From assembly GCA_038503035.1 (NCBI GenBank), contig JAVSML010021630.1:698928-762927 (forward strand): 64,000 nucleotides of DNA, written 5' to 3'. Shown piece after piece: positions 1 to 11,189 of this stretch (the stretch's first letter is position 1; the number at the start of each line of letters is the position of its first letter). The translations under genes were made by a program, and so were the position numbers. Origin of the DNA: Crocodylus rhombifer (Eukaryota > Chordata > Crocodylia > Crocodylidae). The notes below the pieces were generated by a model that did not search any database, was not told where the DNA came from, and was given only the letters and a program-made list of their open reading frames with translations.

Positions 1-414
1 AATCAAATTTTGATCAGGGTCTGCAAATGATTTAAAGAGAACATTTTGCAAAAGCAGGACTGACATTTTTTCCATTGTTAATCTTGAAATGTGAAATATC
101 AAAATGCTGTTGGATTTTAAATATTCACCAAATTACAGGCTGCTCTACTCACACACTTCTAGGCTCTGATCCTGCAAAAGGGTAGCCCTAGGGTCATTCA
201 CTCAAATGCATGTGGAGTAAATAGTCTTAGTATTACTTCAATACAAGTGACACTAGTTCCTAATCTGAACGTGCAGCTTTTGCTCCCAGCTAACTCCTTA
301 TCTTCCCTACTTGTGTTATGCTGCCATGAGTAATGTGAGTCTAATGGGAGGTAGCTTGTTTTGGGGAGGGCAGCTTATAACAAGCTCTTGTTTACTAATG
401 TCCCCTTGTTACAG

Positions 415-480
415 GTCTTCCCTGCTTTAAATTTCATCCCATTAACAAGGGTATGGCCATTTGGAGCAGACATCAATCTA
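415..480 (+). CDS. AMTN: AMTN coding exon, IPLT block (22 codons)
   Basis: Acceptor TTACAG ends at 414 and donor GTAAGT starts at 481. The exon encodes 22 residues starting [11 protein letters not shown], matching the conserved VFPxLxxIPLT segment of amelotin. Both splice phases are 0. Confidence 0.88.
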
Positions 481-3400
481 GTAAGTTTCTTTATATATTT
501 CTTTTTTTTTTGCTTGCAGCCATTGTACTTTATTTTCACATATTTATTGTAAGGTGGGTATTTAATAATGGAGAGGCTGATCCTCTTTCAGTGCAGGATG
601 ACAAAGATTAAGTCATTACATGGCGGCAGGCATGCATAACAGAGGACATACTTTACAAAAGGGTAAGACTAACTGACTAGGTACCTTTTAGATTCTAAGA
701 TGGCCAATCCTGAACAGAAAAGGGCGGTGAGGCCCTTTTCTAATTGTAACGCCTATGAGTTTTCACAAACCTGCTTGCTCTAAGTTCCAGGTTTTTGAAG
801 AGGATTTTAAACAAATTGGGTAGTAAAGGTCAGGCTTTATTTGTTATATTTTAGAGGACAGGGAGAATTTAAGTAATCTAATTCATCTAAGCCAGGGATG
901 CTCAGCCCCAGACTTGTTGGCCAGTTTTGGCCCACAGTCCCATGTCCTCTGTCCTGAAGGGCTTTCCACAGGTCTGAAAATTTGGTGGGGGGGGGATGCC
1001 ACGTCTCCCCGTTGCCAAATTTTTAGACCCATTGGGAGCCCTGGGCCCCGCATGCTGGATCTGGGACCCAGAATGCAGGGTGGGCTAAGGGTGGCACTGG
1101 GCTCCAGGGCTCAATCCTGGTGTTGGGGGCTGGAAGGGGATGGTGCTGGGTCCCTGGGACCCTATCCTGGCACATGGGGGGATGGGGGGGGGCAATGCCA
1201 AGCCCTCAGGATCCAATCACAGTGAGCAGGGGAAGGAAAAGGGCAATGTCAGGCCTCCTGAGACCAATCCTAGTGCACAGGACAAAGATGGTGCAGTGCC
1301 AGATCCTACGGTCCAATCTGGCTTGCAGACTAGCCCTGTGCCACTCATATGGCCTATGCGACCAAAAGGTTGAGCACCACTGATCTAAGGGGATTTAGGG
1401 ATTTTGTACATACTACGAAATTGGCCTTTACAGTGGCTTAAACGCCCTATTGTACTGCTTTAATGGTGCGACTATTTACATTGTCAGCAGCATATTGCGC
1501 GGTAAATAACTTCTGGATGCAGCAAAATAAAACATGTCTCAAGTGTTTTAGTGTGCTACTTTATAGCCACGGAGGAAAGCACTAGGCCCTGTGCAGCTCA
1601 GAGGCTGTGCAGCCCGACAGCAGCCTGTGCAGGTAGGCAACACCGAAGGAAAAAAAATGTGGTGAGCCTGATCTTTTTTTTTTCTCCCCAGTGCCTGCCT
1701 GCCTGAGCAGTGCGGGGGCCCATTGCTTCCCTCCATGCCTGGGAGGGGGCTGGTGATTCCCTCTGCAGCTGCAGTGGCCCCGAGACTGCCTGGGTTGGGT
1801 GCCTGTGGACAGGTGCTGCCTCGGGGTTGCTGCTGCTGCTGTGGAGGGAAGCATTGGTTCCCCCCACAGCTCAGGGACTGCTTGGCCCACTAGCAAATTG
1901 TCCTCTCCCTCACCGCTGGCGAGGCAGGTGAGGATTGGGCCCAACTCTTGTGTACACACCATGGGGGTTTACTTTGCCCTAAACTGAAGCAGTATTTTTA
2001 AAAACCCACCGCCTCAATTTAGGGAGAATTAAACCGAAGTAAACCCCTGTGGTGTGTACAACCAGCACTAATGCTTAAGTGCAGCTTTAGCCCACTCCGT
2101 TGAGTTCCACGAAACTCCATTCAAGCATCTACTTTTGCATAAAAGCAGTGAGGAAGAGGAAGATCCTCCCCTGCTTCACCTTTTGCATTAACTTTTCTAG
2201 GGACTTGCACAAGGTGCAGTAGGATCACCTTTAGGTGCCTAGGTCCACTTTACACATCTAACAGATAAAACAGATTCTGGCTCACAGTACCAAGCATCTC
2301 TTCTCCCATCATGCAGGTGAATGGTGCAGCAGGAGGGGTGCCAATTACACAGATACTGCCAATAGGAGCAGGAGGAGTGAATACACAACATCTGGTGCCG
2401 CAACAAGGAGTGAGTTCCTTTTTTAGTTTTGCTGCAGACATTTGTCTGATACCCTTGCAAAGGCATCTGTTCACATTATCTCTGCCTATGTCTAGAATCA
2501 TAGTTATGGTGTGCTTACAGGGCTCCCTGCCACTTCCTGCATACAAACGATCCTGAGAAAGACCAACTCAGGGAGGAACTGTATTGCTGGTAGCACAGCC
2601 TTCTTAGACACCTAGGGAAATATGTGTTTGTGGTGCTCTCTGACTTTGAGGTAAATGAGAAATCTGTTTAGCATTTAAAAAACAGGAGATCCTGCATTTC
2701 TCACTTACTTTAGCTGGAAGAGCAGGAATATTGAGAGATGGAGGAAGGATGGCAGACATCTGGTTATTGTTACAGCACTGTGTCTTTGGTATAAAATAAT
2801 TGTAAAGTAGTCTGTCTCACTAAACTGTCTGTCCAATCATATTTTTATACTGAATTTCTCAACAGCTTCCATTTAATAATATTTTTCAGGTGCTTCCACT
2901 TATACTAGGACAAATGGGGCCACAGGTAAGAAAAGAAGATGCTTTAGATCCCATATGGTCATTATTCAGCAGGGGTTCTCAGTCATTTGTACTTCTGAAA
3001 ATGGAAATAGGCATTTTTACCTTAACCAGCACTTCTTGCCTTTTTAAAGAATTAGATAATTGACTTTTAAAAAGGTTTTCTAGACAAAGAAAATGCTGTA
3101 GAGCTCATTTATCTAACTTTACTTGATGCAAAACCACAAGGATAACATTTTGTTAGGGTGGAGAAGCTAGGGATTTGTACAAATTTCATAAAACATGTAA
3201 GGAAGACTATAACAGGGGCACAACAACAGATTGTGCTGAAGGGAGGCAAGTCATGGACTTTCTCAGGGATCAACACCAGGCTTGATTTGATTCAATATCT
3301 TTAGTAATGGCCTTGGCACCAAAAATTGGAAAGGGCTAATGCAATTTGTTGAAGACACAAAGTCAACAGACATCATTACAGAGGAGGAAGGCAATATCAC

Positions 3401-6400
3401 TTCATGACCTTATCTTGAGAATTGGAATAATAGAAACAGGGAGAATTTAACAGTACAAAAAGCATGCCTATGACAAAAATATCTTCTCTAACCTGGGAGC
3501 TTATTCATTGGCAATGACTGTAGACATTGATGTACATGACATTGTCAGTCAGTCACAAAATGAATATAAGCTACCAATGTGATGCATCTTTGGAAAAAAA
3601 CACCACCATGGTCCTGGGTTGTGTAAGTCGAGATGTTTACTGCAGTGACAGGGAAACATTAATGGCATTGTACATGGCCCTAGTGAGACATCACCTGGAA
3701 TTTTAAATATGGTTTTGTTTTCCCATGTTCAAGAAAACTGAATTCAAATGAGAACAGGCACAGAAAAGGTTATGGAGATGATCAGGGAAATTGAGAGCTT
3801 ATCTTTTTAGAAGAGAATAAAGGAGCTTGGATTATATAGCCAAACAAAACAAAGGCTGAGAAGGGAATTAATTGTATTCTATAAACAGATCAGGGGAATA
3901 ACCAGCCAGGAGATGAGGAAACTGCAAAAAATAAAGGATGATATTGGCATAAGAACAAATGAGTATTACCTGGTTATAAAAAAAATTAAGCTGAAAATTA
4001 GCAAGAGGTATCTAATTGTCATGGCAATCAAGGTCTGGAATAGCATCCGCACAGGAGTAAAAAAAAGAAAGACAGACAGACAGACAACCTAACTACTTTT
4101 AGGAAATCCAATAAATTTATGAAAGGGAATATTTATTATAGATGACTGCTGTTATCAAAGGACTCAATGAGCGAGCACTTCTGTTCTTACTCTATGTTGT
4201 GGTGGCCCTTATAACATGCATGGGATGGTTCCTACCAAGAAACAGGGGTGGTTTCATAGATTTCGTAGACATCAGGGCTGGAAGGGACCTTGGGAGATCA
4301 TCGAGTCCAGCCCCCCGCCCAAAGGGCAGGAAGCCAGCTGGGGTCATAGGATGAGAGAGGTCAAAGTAGTATGACTTCCAGGATGCAGGTTTCCATGACA
4401 GTCAGATCTCGACTATCTGCAAAATCACATGGGAACACACATCAGATGAGCAGAGCTGACCTTAAGGGAAAATAGTGCTCTGGGTGAACTTGTATGTTGG
4501 TGCCCTCATCATTGCTGAGCCCCACAACCAGGCAACTTCCATCCTCCCACCCTGACCAAGTCAGTGGTGCTGCTGCACACAGAGGCAGGTGGGCAAGTGT
4601 GTGGGGTGCAGTCCAGCAGGGAGGCAGAGTGGCATGGTACATCAGGCAGGTGGGTGACAAGTGACATGCCTGGCCTGGCTCCTCTTGAGCAGTGGTTGAA
4701 GATGGGGTCAGGCTGGCTTGGGCATCACTTCTCCTGTTTGGGATAATGATCAGCCCTGGCAGGGGAAGAGTATTGCTGTGAATGTGGGCTGTTCATGCGT
4801 GTGAGCTGTGAACATGGGCTGCACGCCCCCGACCATGGCACCCTAGGTGTCGCCCACCTCTGAGGCTAGCCCTGTGCATGAGCACCCCATTTGCAAAACA
4901 GGCAGAGCAGGAAACGTACCCATTTATGTTCCCTGGACAAATTGGAGGGTTGGACCAAAAGAGATCTCTGAGGTTCAACAAGGACATGTGCAAAGTCCTG
5001 CACTTAGGACAGAACAATCCCATGCACCGGTACAGGCCGGGGACTGACTGGCTGGGCAGCAGCTTTGCAGAAAAGGACTGGGGATTACAGTGAATAAGCT
5101 GAATATGAATCAAGAGTATGCCCTTGTTGCCAAGAAGGTTAACAGCATGCTGGGATGTAGGCAAGTTGCAGAGAGTCCAGCGGAGAGCACCAAAAATGGT
5201 TCAGGGGCTGGGACACATGACTTCTGATGAGAGGCTGAGGGAACTGGGTTTATTTAGTCTGTAGAAGAGAAGACTGAGAGGGGATTTAATAGCAGCCTTC
5301 AACTACCTGAAGGGTGGTATGAAAGAGGATGGAGCTAGACTGTCCTCAGTGATGGCAGATGACAGAACAAGCAGCAATGGTCTCAAGTTGCAGCAAGGGA
5401 AGTTATGGGTGGATATGAGGAATAACTTTCTCACTAGGAGGGTGGTGAAACACTGGAACAGGTTACCCAGAGAGGTGGTGTAATCTCCATCCTTGGAGGC
5501 TTTTAGGCCTGGCTTGATGAAGCCCTGGCTGGAATGATCTAGTAGGGGCTGGTCCTGCTTTGAGCAGAAGGTTGGACTAAATGACCTCCTGAGGTCCCTT
5601 CCAACCCTAATTTTCTCTGATAATCCCAGATAATGTTATTTACATGAGAGAGCAGCAGCCAATCTCCAAATATGTGGGTAAACAAAACACTTGTTCATGA
5701 AATATTTGGGGTTAAGTTATCAAACAGCAATCAAGAAAAGGAAATACAGTCCACCAAGTTAGGGAACAAGTGAGTGAATCACTTTTTTAGGTGCCGGCCT
5801 GGCTTTGGGTTAAATGCACAGTAGTGAAGAGGTCCCACTTACCCACAAAACAATCTTGATTTTGGACCTAACTAGTGGAGCTCTCATTTATTCCAAGGCT
5901 ACTAACCTAAAAGAAAGTTCATGACTATTCAGTTGCTGTGAGGTCAATAGAGGAAAGTTGTCTATATTAGGAAAGTTTTATTTTACCTAAATTGCTTTAA
6001 AAAATCAGTGATGACTAATCAGTGCAAACCCTAAACAGGTTTTGCTTCTTCTAAATCCATTTGGCTTGTGTATGGGTAATTACAGAATTAAACTTAACTG
6101 ATTTAAGACAGTTAACCCAGTTTGAGTGCATCAGCATTAGAGGGTTTAATCTACGCTGGCTTAAGCAGATCAATTCCAAATCATTCTAGCTGAATTAATG
6201 CAGCTTTCCTAATTAAGTTTACATCCTGATTGCAATTTTGCGTATCTGCTTCTAGTTCTCCTGGTGAAAAGGAAGAGTCCCTTGTCCTCTCCTAAGAAAA
6301 CTGCTAACATATCAAATCTAGTTTAAAATGAAAAAAAAAGCTCTTTCACTTTGATCTTACTTTGTGCTAACTTCATTTCTCATATTTTTGGTTGGATTTC

Positions 6401-8175
6401 AGGGACTAGGTGTGAGCTCAGAGGAAATGGTAAATAACTCATTCCTTTCTATTTTCATTTTATAAAATGTGCTAATAAATAAACTCAGTAACTGCTAGAG
6501 GTGTGAGATAAGCAGTTTTCCTATCTCATCTCTCACACAGGCCTGTATCAAGCATTTCAGAATTGCAAGAAACACTACAATAGACAATTAGGGAATGATC
6601 AAAGATAAAAATGTATCTCAGTCTTGTCCAGTAGAGGTTGGATTATATCCCAAGGCATGTTTCTATCCTTTCAGTGAATGCTTTCCTCTAAAAGAATGGT
6701 AGATGTTTCATTAGCTTCATAAATGTTTACTCTTTTTATTTATTGGATAGGGGTTTTGTTTTCTTTTTTGTAAGAAGGGTCTGTTAATCCATCTAAGTTC
6801 TCAGTCTCAGTGATGTATTAAGACTGAAAGGTGATTAATTTACAGTTGATGAATAGAAATGCTTATTTCTACACATTAAAACTTGTGGAACTTGCTGTTT
6901 CATTTAAATCTTCATGCTCTTGTGTGATAAGAAAAGAGCAAGGAACAATGGTCACAAACTGACAGAGAGCAGATTTAGGCTAGATATCAGGAAAAACTTC
7001 ATGGTAAGGGTGGCCAGAATCTGGAATGGGCTTCCAAGGAAGGTGGTGCTCTCCCCTGCTTTGGGGGTCTTTAAGAGATGGCTGGATAGGCATCTGGCTG
7101 GGGTCACTCTTTCCTGCCTAGGCAGGGGGTTGGACTCAATGATTTGTTGAGGTCCCTTCCAAACCTAGCATCGATGAATCTAAGACACACATGAGAGCAG
7201 TATTTGCCTCCCTCAGTTGTTTATTACTTTGCTTGCAATACACCTTTTGGTAGTCAAAACTACGCAGTCCTAGACATCTCAATTAGTCCTTCTAATGAAA
7301 CCTCTCTGTGTCTCTTATGAGCTCATAAACTAGTGAAACTACATGAATTAACAATGTACAAAACAATCCAGTGCCAACACAGGACTTCACTTCCTGCCAA
7401 CCCTCTCTCCAATGACCAAATCCACCTGAATGCTAGGGCAAGATTTTTTTTCATGATGATGCTGGCTCTATCCATAGCATTTCTTCTAAGGAAAAATCTG
7501 TAAATGATTTTCTGCAAGCTTGCTTTGCTTGGGTAGTGGCTTTAATTGGGGAGGAGGAAAAGCCCTAAGCTTCAGAGGTTACCAGAGCTATTTAGACCAC
7601 TGCTCCTGACTACCCAGAGGACCCACATCTTTCTTTTCCCTGTGCAGCAAACAGATCCTCAGATCCTCACTGGATTAATTTTACTTGGACTGCAAGGACT
7701 TCTCCAAGCAAATCAGGCAGTGGTCAACTCAGAGGGCCAGGATATAGTTTTCCCAGCAGGACAGACGCATGTGAATCAGGCCTCTCCAGGTCAGCTACCA
7801 TCTCCTGAGGGTACAGCAGATGTGCCTGGTGCAACTCTACCTGCAGGCATCAAGAAGGGGTCACAAACCCCTGAGAGCATCACTGAGGCAGCCAGTGGGG
7901 TGTACACCACTCCACCTGGCTTCAGACAGCTGGATTCAGAACAAGTGACAGATGCAATTTTTGCAGAACCTGCCATCTTGCTGAACTTGGAAGCAAATGA
8001 AATCCAGGCACCACCCACTTCTGACACTGGGACTGGAACAATACATTCTATTAATCTCCATACACAAGGTTATGATAATAAGATAGGTGTATCCCCTGTG
8101 AGAGGAGACAGAGCCCTCCCACTGGCTAACATAGATGTTAAAGCCCTGAGAGAGTATAAGAGTAGAAGTGTCTAA
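415..8175 (+). CDS. AMTN: Amelotin (AMTN), 3' five coding exons, spliced
   Basis: Amelotin is a secreted SCPP protein made by maturation-stage ameloblasts and junctional epithelium; it lies in the basal lamina on enamel and promotes mineralisation. Five exons (415-480, 2317-2409, 2890-2925, 6403-6429, 7648-8175) give 249 codons and a TAA stop. They follow the mammalian order: a VFPxLxFIPLT block, a Gly/Gln-rich block, a VLPxxxxQxGxQ block, a short SSEE exon, then a long Thr/Pro/Ser-rich exon opening with PQILTGLI. All junctions are GT-AG and phase 0. The signal-peptide exon and the one after it are not visible and should lie left of position 1. The C-terminus is longer than the human protein as I recall it and contains an RGD. 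No stop or frameshift is seen, so the gene appears functional. Identification rests on exon-by-exon resemblance and on AMBN downstream. Confidence 0.9.
893..1382. mobile_element. hAT-type non-autonomous DNA transposon
   Basis: The ends are inverted repeats: CAGGGATGCTCAGCCCC on the left and the reverse complement CAGTGGTGCTCAACC on the right. They are flanked by a near-perfect 8-bp target duplication, ATCTAAGC (885-892) and ATCTAAGG (1383-1390). An 8-bp duplication and CAG-starting ends are typical of hAT. The interior is GC-rich and non-coding. It lies in an AMTN intron. Confidence 0.88.
1394..2071. mobile_element. Harbinger-like MITE, copy 1 of a two-copy family
   Basis: Terminal inverted repeats are TTAGGGATTTTGTACATAC on the left and the reverse complement TTAGTGCTGGTTGTACACAC on the right. 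The interior matches the element at 20644-21308 along most of its length, including the shared AGCATATTGCGC motif and the GC-rich core. It abuts the hAT at 893-1382. Superfamily is inferred from the short TTA/TA-like flank. Confidence 0.7.
2317..2409 (+). CDS. AMTN: AMTN coding exon, Gly/Gln-rich (31 codons)
   Basis: Acceptor ATGCAG ends at 2316 and donor GTGAGT starts at 2410. The 93-nt, phase-0 exon encodes a Gly-rich segment ending HLVPQQG, in the place of the Gly/Leu/Gln exon of mammalian amelotin. The donor could shift by a few bases, but GTGAGT keeps the frame. Confidence 0.82.
2890..2925 (+). CDS. AMTN: AMTN coding exon (12 codons)
   Basis: Acceptor TTTCAG ends at 2889 and donor GTAAGA starts at 2926. 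The 36-nt exon encodes [12 protein letters not shown], aligning with the VLP...QLG exon of amelotin. Phase 0 on both sides. Confidence 0.83.
3225..4110 (+). mobile_element. Old, degraded CR1/L3-type LINE fragment
   Basis: A patchwork of broken frames keeps CR1-clade landmarks in order: a degraded FxDDTK site around 3345-3375 (reading FVEDTKS), the [14 protein letters not shown] region near 3665-3700, and the [15 protein letters not shown] region near 3855-3895. Many stops and indels make it much older than the other CR1 copies. It lies in an AMTN intron and ends near a GACA tetranucleotide run (about 4070-4086). Confidence 0.7.
4251..4352 (-). mobile_element. CR1 3'-end fragment
   Basis: The reverse complement reads the CR1 tail: AGCCAGCTTCCTGCCCTTTG, then AGGTCCCTTCCAGCCCTGAT, ending TGTCTACGAAATCTATGAAA. 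It matches 26458-26560 and, in opposite sense, 57005-57102. Confidence 0.85.
4353..4914. other. AMTN intron sequence with no recognised feature
   Basis: Moderately GC-rich intronic sequence. Short open frames on both strands show no domain, splice context or composition suggesting coding. Nothing assigned. Confidence 0.5.
4915..5625 (+). mobile_element. CR1 LINE, 5'-truncated 3' portion
   Basis: Broken coding of the C-terminal part of CR1 ORF2 is visible: the [15 protein letters not shown] block near 4990-5035, the [10 protein letters not shown] block near 5235-5260, the [15 protein letters not shown] block near 5402-5450 and the NRLPREVV block. It ends in the CR1 3' tail TGACCTCCTGAGGTCCCTTC near 5582. 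Several frameshifts and stops show it is inactive. Confidence 0.88.
5640..6402. other. AMTN intron with no strong feature
   Basis: AT-rich intronic DNA. The part around 6050-6230 resembles eroded MITE sequence by its repeated TTAA-rich motifs, but I could not define ends. Confidence 0.4.
6403..6429 (+). CDS. AMTN: AMTN microexon with SSEE phosphorylation motif (9 codons)
   Basis: Acceptor TTTCAG ends at 6402 and donor GTAAAT starts at 6430. The 27-nt exon encodes [13 protein letters not shown] holds the S-x-E signature phosphorylated by FAM20C in secreted mineralisation proteins. A near-identical exon is found in AMBN at 46715-46759. Confidence 0.83.
6925..7183 (+). mobile_element. CR1 3' fragment
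   Basis: Encodes the terminal CR1 ORF2 segment without interruption ([19 protein letters not shown], then [13 protein letters not shown]), followed by the tail GAGGTCCCTTCCAAACCTAG. It is the same segment as 28850-29090 but a separate truncated copy. Confidence 0.88.
7648..8175 (+). CDS. AMTN: AMTN last coding exon with RGD and stop (175 codons)
   Basis: Acceptor CTGTGCAG ends at 7647 and TAA is 8173-8175. The exon starts [17 protein letters not shown], like the PQIFTSLII start of the human exon, then becomes Thr/Pro/Ser-rich with potential O-glycosylation sites. An RGD tripeptide is encoded at 8101-8109 and the protein ends REYKSRSV. The frame is open throughout. Confidence 0.88.
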   Translation, partial: QTDPQILTGLILLGLQGLLQANQAVVNSEGQDIVFPAGQTHVNQASPGQLPSPEGTADVPGATLPAGIKKGSQTPESITEAASGVYTTPPGFRQLDSEQVTDAIFAEPAILLNLEANEIQAPPTSDTGTGTIHSINLHTQGYDNKIGVSPVRGDRALPLANIDVKALREYKSRSV

Positions 8176-9055
8176 TACCATGCGATCCATGTGTTCATCA
8201 TATAGAAAAAAGTTCCCATTTCTGTAATTCTTAGTGCTAGTTGAAACCCAATAACCATTGTAACACAGACAAGAGGTTAAGATGCAGCAAGGTCAGATGA
8301 TGACCATAGTTGGCAGCTTCCCTATATATTTTATTAACAGGGAAATACATACCTAAAGGCTGCACTTGAGTTTATGTATACAAATAGCTATTGATTCAAC
8401 TTCATGCTTCATAGAAAAGGCACTCCTACTTATAAGAATCGACTAGGATGTTAAAGGCAAATTTCCTAATACAGTGGAATTGATTTTGTGAAGCTGCTCT
8501 CACAGACTCGACTATCTTTTGGGAGCACAGCATGCATGAGTGAAGTCACACATCCCTCATAGAATATTGGCAGTAACAGGGGCTAATTCTGTGCTCTGTT
8601 AGAGTAATTCCATGGGGCATAACCCATAAACAGCCTTGTAAAATGTGTCAGGCATAACAGCCCAGACACTCTGAGGCATCTCCTTTATATTAAAATTATT
8701 GGGAGTTAGATACCTTTGAGGACCTCAGCCAATGCAGATAGGTCTTCTGGGTAAGAAGTCTATTAAACACAATAAGCCCGATTCCATATTGGTGTAAACT
8801 GGTGTAACATGATGGCATTCAATGGAATTACGCTTTTTATAGTAGCTAAGGATTTGGCACTTTTCCTGTGAGAGTATAAAATGGGACTTCATTCAGCAGT
8901 CTGATGGGCCATAAATTCTCCTTTCTCTACCTGAATTTTCAGATTCTTGGGAGTTGTTATTACTTTTATGTCTGAATATTTTTCATAGGCAAGAGCAGTG
9001 AAGTATAAAGCTATGTACTCAGATGCAATAAAGCAGAAAAAGATGCCATAATAAA
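8176..9055 (+). other. AMTN: AMTN 3'UTR with two poly(A) signals
   Basis: Unique-looking sequence follows the stop. AATAAA occurs at 9027-9032 and again at 9050-9055. Cleavage 10-30 bp beyond the second would fall at the provirus boundary (9075), so the mature 3' end may be affected by the insertion. UTR extent is inferred. Confidence 0.55.
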
Positions 9056-9074
9056 GATTCTTTAAAGGGCATAT

Positions 9075-9450
9075 TGTTGCACAAGGGGCCGTTTGAGCTC
9101 CTGGAGGCTAAGTTCCAATTTGGTCCCCAGAAGTGAGTCACACCACAAGCCACAGAGACAAAGCCTTTATTGCTTGCAAGCAGGTCAGCCTGGAGTCATG
9201 AGACTCAGATCAAAGCCGACCCCGAGTGCCTATTCTCCATTGCTTATATACTGGATTACAAGGTATTGGAAAATTCCATTAGCGCAGGCGTACTTCGGGT
9301 TACATAGTTGTGAAATTGGTTGCAAAGTTTGGGACTTTCTAGCCGTTAGCTTGTGGTTTGCAGTCTCTCGCAACAAAACGGAAAATCAAGTTGCAGGTGC
9401 TTCTTTGGTACATTCTTGTGAAAGCAGTTCTAGCCCCAGCTTGTCCCACA
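9075..9450 (-). repeat. Proviral 3' LTR
   Basis: 376 bp and about 97% identical to the LTR at 14459-14834. TATA box at 9243-9250 and AATAAA at 9166-9171, both on the minus strand. It lies next to the polypurine tract and immediately beyond the AMTN 3'UTR, antisense to AMTN. Confidence 0.95.
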
Positions 9451-9454
9451 ATTA

Positions 9455-9463
9455 TCCCCCCTC
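9455..9463 (-). other. Polypurine tract
   Basis: In viral sense GAGGGGGGA, followed by TAAT and the LTR. It sits about 13 bp before U3, where the plus-strand primer of a retrovirus is expected. Confidence 0.75.
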
Positions 9464-9476
9464 AAGATGCCTTCTT

Positions 9477-11066
9477 TTACTCCCTTGTTTGACCTCTGTG
9501 AAGCATTGTAAGTTGTAGGTGGGTGGCTGCTTTTATCCTGCTGGCTATAAACCGGTTCAGTGCTTGTATTATGTGGGGTGCGCACATCAGGATGACTAAT
9601 CCTATCATCAAAACTGGTATAAGGGGTAGAAGTAGCGATAGTAGCCATTGCATTGGTCCTTCTGTCCAACCTCCCCATCCTAATGACTTGATATTGCTAG
9701 CGTGCTGTAATATCTCGTTTATGTTTTCTTGTACCTGTCCTGATTGATTTACATAAAAACAGCACTCTTCTTGGAGAAATAGACACGTCCCCCCTTATCC
9801 TGATGTCAGGAGATCAAGAGCTCTTCTGTTTTGGAGTACTACCCCTGTGAGTGAGTCAAGTTGTTGTTGAAGCAAAGTTAGGGTTTCACCTGTCTTTTCG
9901 AGTGCCTTAGCCGTTTCTTGGGATAGTTTCTGCTGCAACCCCAGTGCAGTTCCCCTGGCGGCTACTCCAGCTGTCCCGGCTGCAGCAGCTACTACTGCCA
10001 TCAGGGGTAGCAAAGGGACCACCCTTTTAGCCAGTCTATTTACTGCTTGCAGTTGGAAGGGGAGTGGTGTTTCAGAGGGGGCTACTTCGATCTGCGGCAA
10101 TACGAACCCTAGGGAGCAAGTCCCTTGCCAACTGGGGGGTAAGACCCAGTAGGCCCGATTGCCACATATCCAGTAGACTCCCGATGCGGGGGACAGGACA
10201 CTGCTAAAGACGACGGATGCATATAAGTGCTGAGGGTTGAGGTTGACCTCCCTTCCATTCCTAGTTTCCTTTATGACAAAGGCCTGCAACGTTTGAGCAG
10301 CCATAGTAGCTGAGAGCAAAGGATCTAGGGAAGGATCTTTGTAGGAGGTGTCGTTTGTGGGGGCAAAGCAGATCGACCCTCGGCTGCTATTGAAAAGGAC
10401 CTGTCCTTGAGGCTGCAATGATTGATACAATAGGATCGCATTTGGCCCTCCCTTTGTCAAAGCTGGGTGTGAGTTTGTGGGTCTACCCCAGGCGTAGTCT
10501 GATTACAGCCTGGGTCTTGCAGAGTTTTCAAGTTGTGAGGGGGAGAATACAGAATAATTGAAACCTCCTGTAGTAAATTTTGGGGGTTGGATCGAAAAGG
10601 TAATATTACATTGCCAGGGCCTTATGCTGCCGAGGTAAACAGAGCCTTGATGACTGGTATAATTGCTCTGCAAGCAAATTGGGTATAAATTCTCAGCATG
10701 ATTAGTAATATATCTGAATATGGACCCGGATGCTGGGCTTTTTGCTGTAAAGGGCTGATCTCTGAATTTCCATGCCGACTTAAGCGCTTGTTCCCCTCCC
10801 CTCAGAGACTGACCCCTGTCTGATTTAGGGTGCATTCTCATCTATTGAGAATTACTAGCCTGTAGAGAACCCCACAGGGATGGTGGGGCTGGGATAGCGG
10901 TTCCCCAGCTTCGCTGGGATACACAAAGCCAACAGGCAGAAAGGTTTAGACTATGAGCTGTGCGGTTAGCAAGCTGGTAGGAGGAGGTTAACACTCCTTC
11001 AGGAAAGGGGAATGGGGTAGTTGGGAGGAATGAGAGAAAAAGCAAGCAAAGCAACTGTTTTGCCAT
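9477..11066 (-). pseudogene. env: Gammaretroviral-type env (SU and TM), one frame with three stops
   Basis: One uninterrupted phase of 529 codons runs from Met (11066-11064) to TAA (9479-9477), broken only by in-frame stops at 10844-10842 (TAG), 10505-10503 (TAA) and 9797-9795 (TAA). Landmarks in order: a hydrophobic signal peptide, SU with CWLC (CXXC isomerisation motif, about residues 45-48), several N-glycosylation sequons, a basic cleavage-like RLAKR, a hydrophobic fusion-peptide-like stretch, the LQNRRALDLL immunosuppressive-type segment, a C-X6-CC motif just after the third stop, a membrane span and a short tail. This is the class I fusion glycoprotein layout of gammaretroviruses. No frameshift is needed to read it, but the stops truncate it before TM is complete. 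Confidence 0.92.
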
Positions 11067-11189
11067 ACTACTAGGTCTTAGACAATCGCTTAAGTCGGAT
11101 CGTGAGGTCCCCTGCTTGCTCACTGGTCCAGGTATCGGCTTCTTGTTCCGAGGGTGGCCCGGCTTCCGGTGTGGGCTCACCCAGGGAGT

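Noticed and set aside
4066..4090. GACA tetranucleotide tract as a special element.
   Set aside because: Ordinary short microsatellite next to the old LINE fragment.
9430..9678. A frame covering the env TM region on the minus strand.
   Set aside because: Out of phase with env; the true TM reading is the phase that contains C-X6-CC and ends at 9477.
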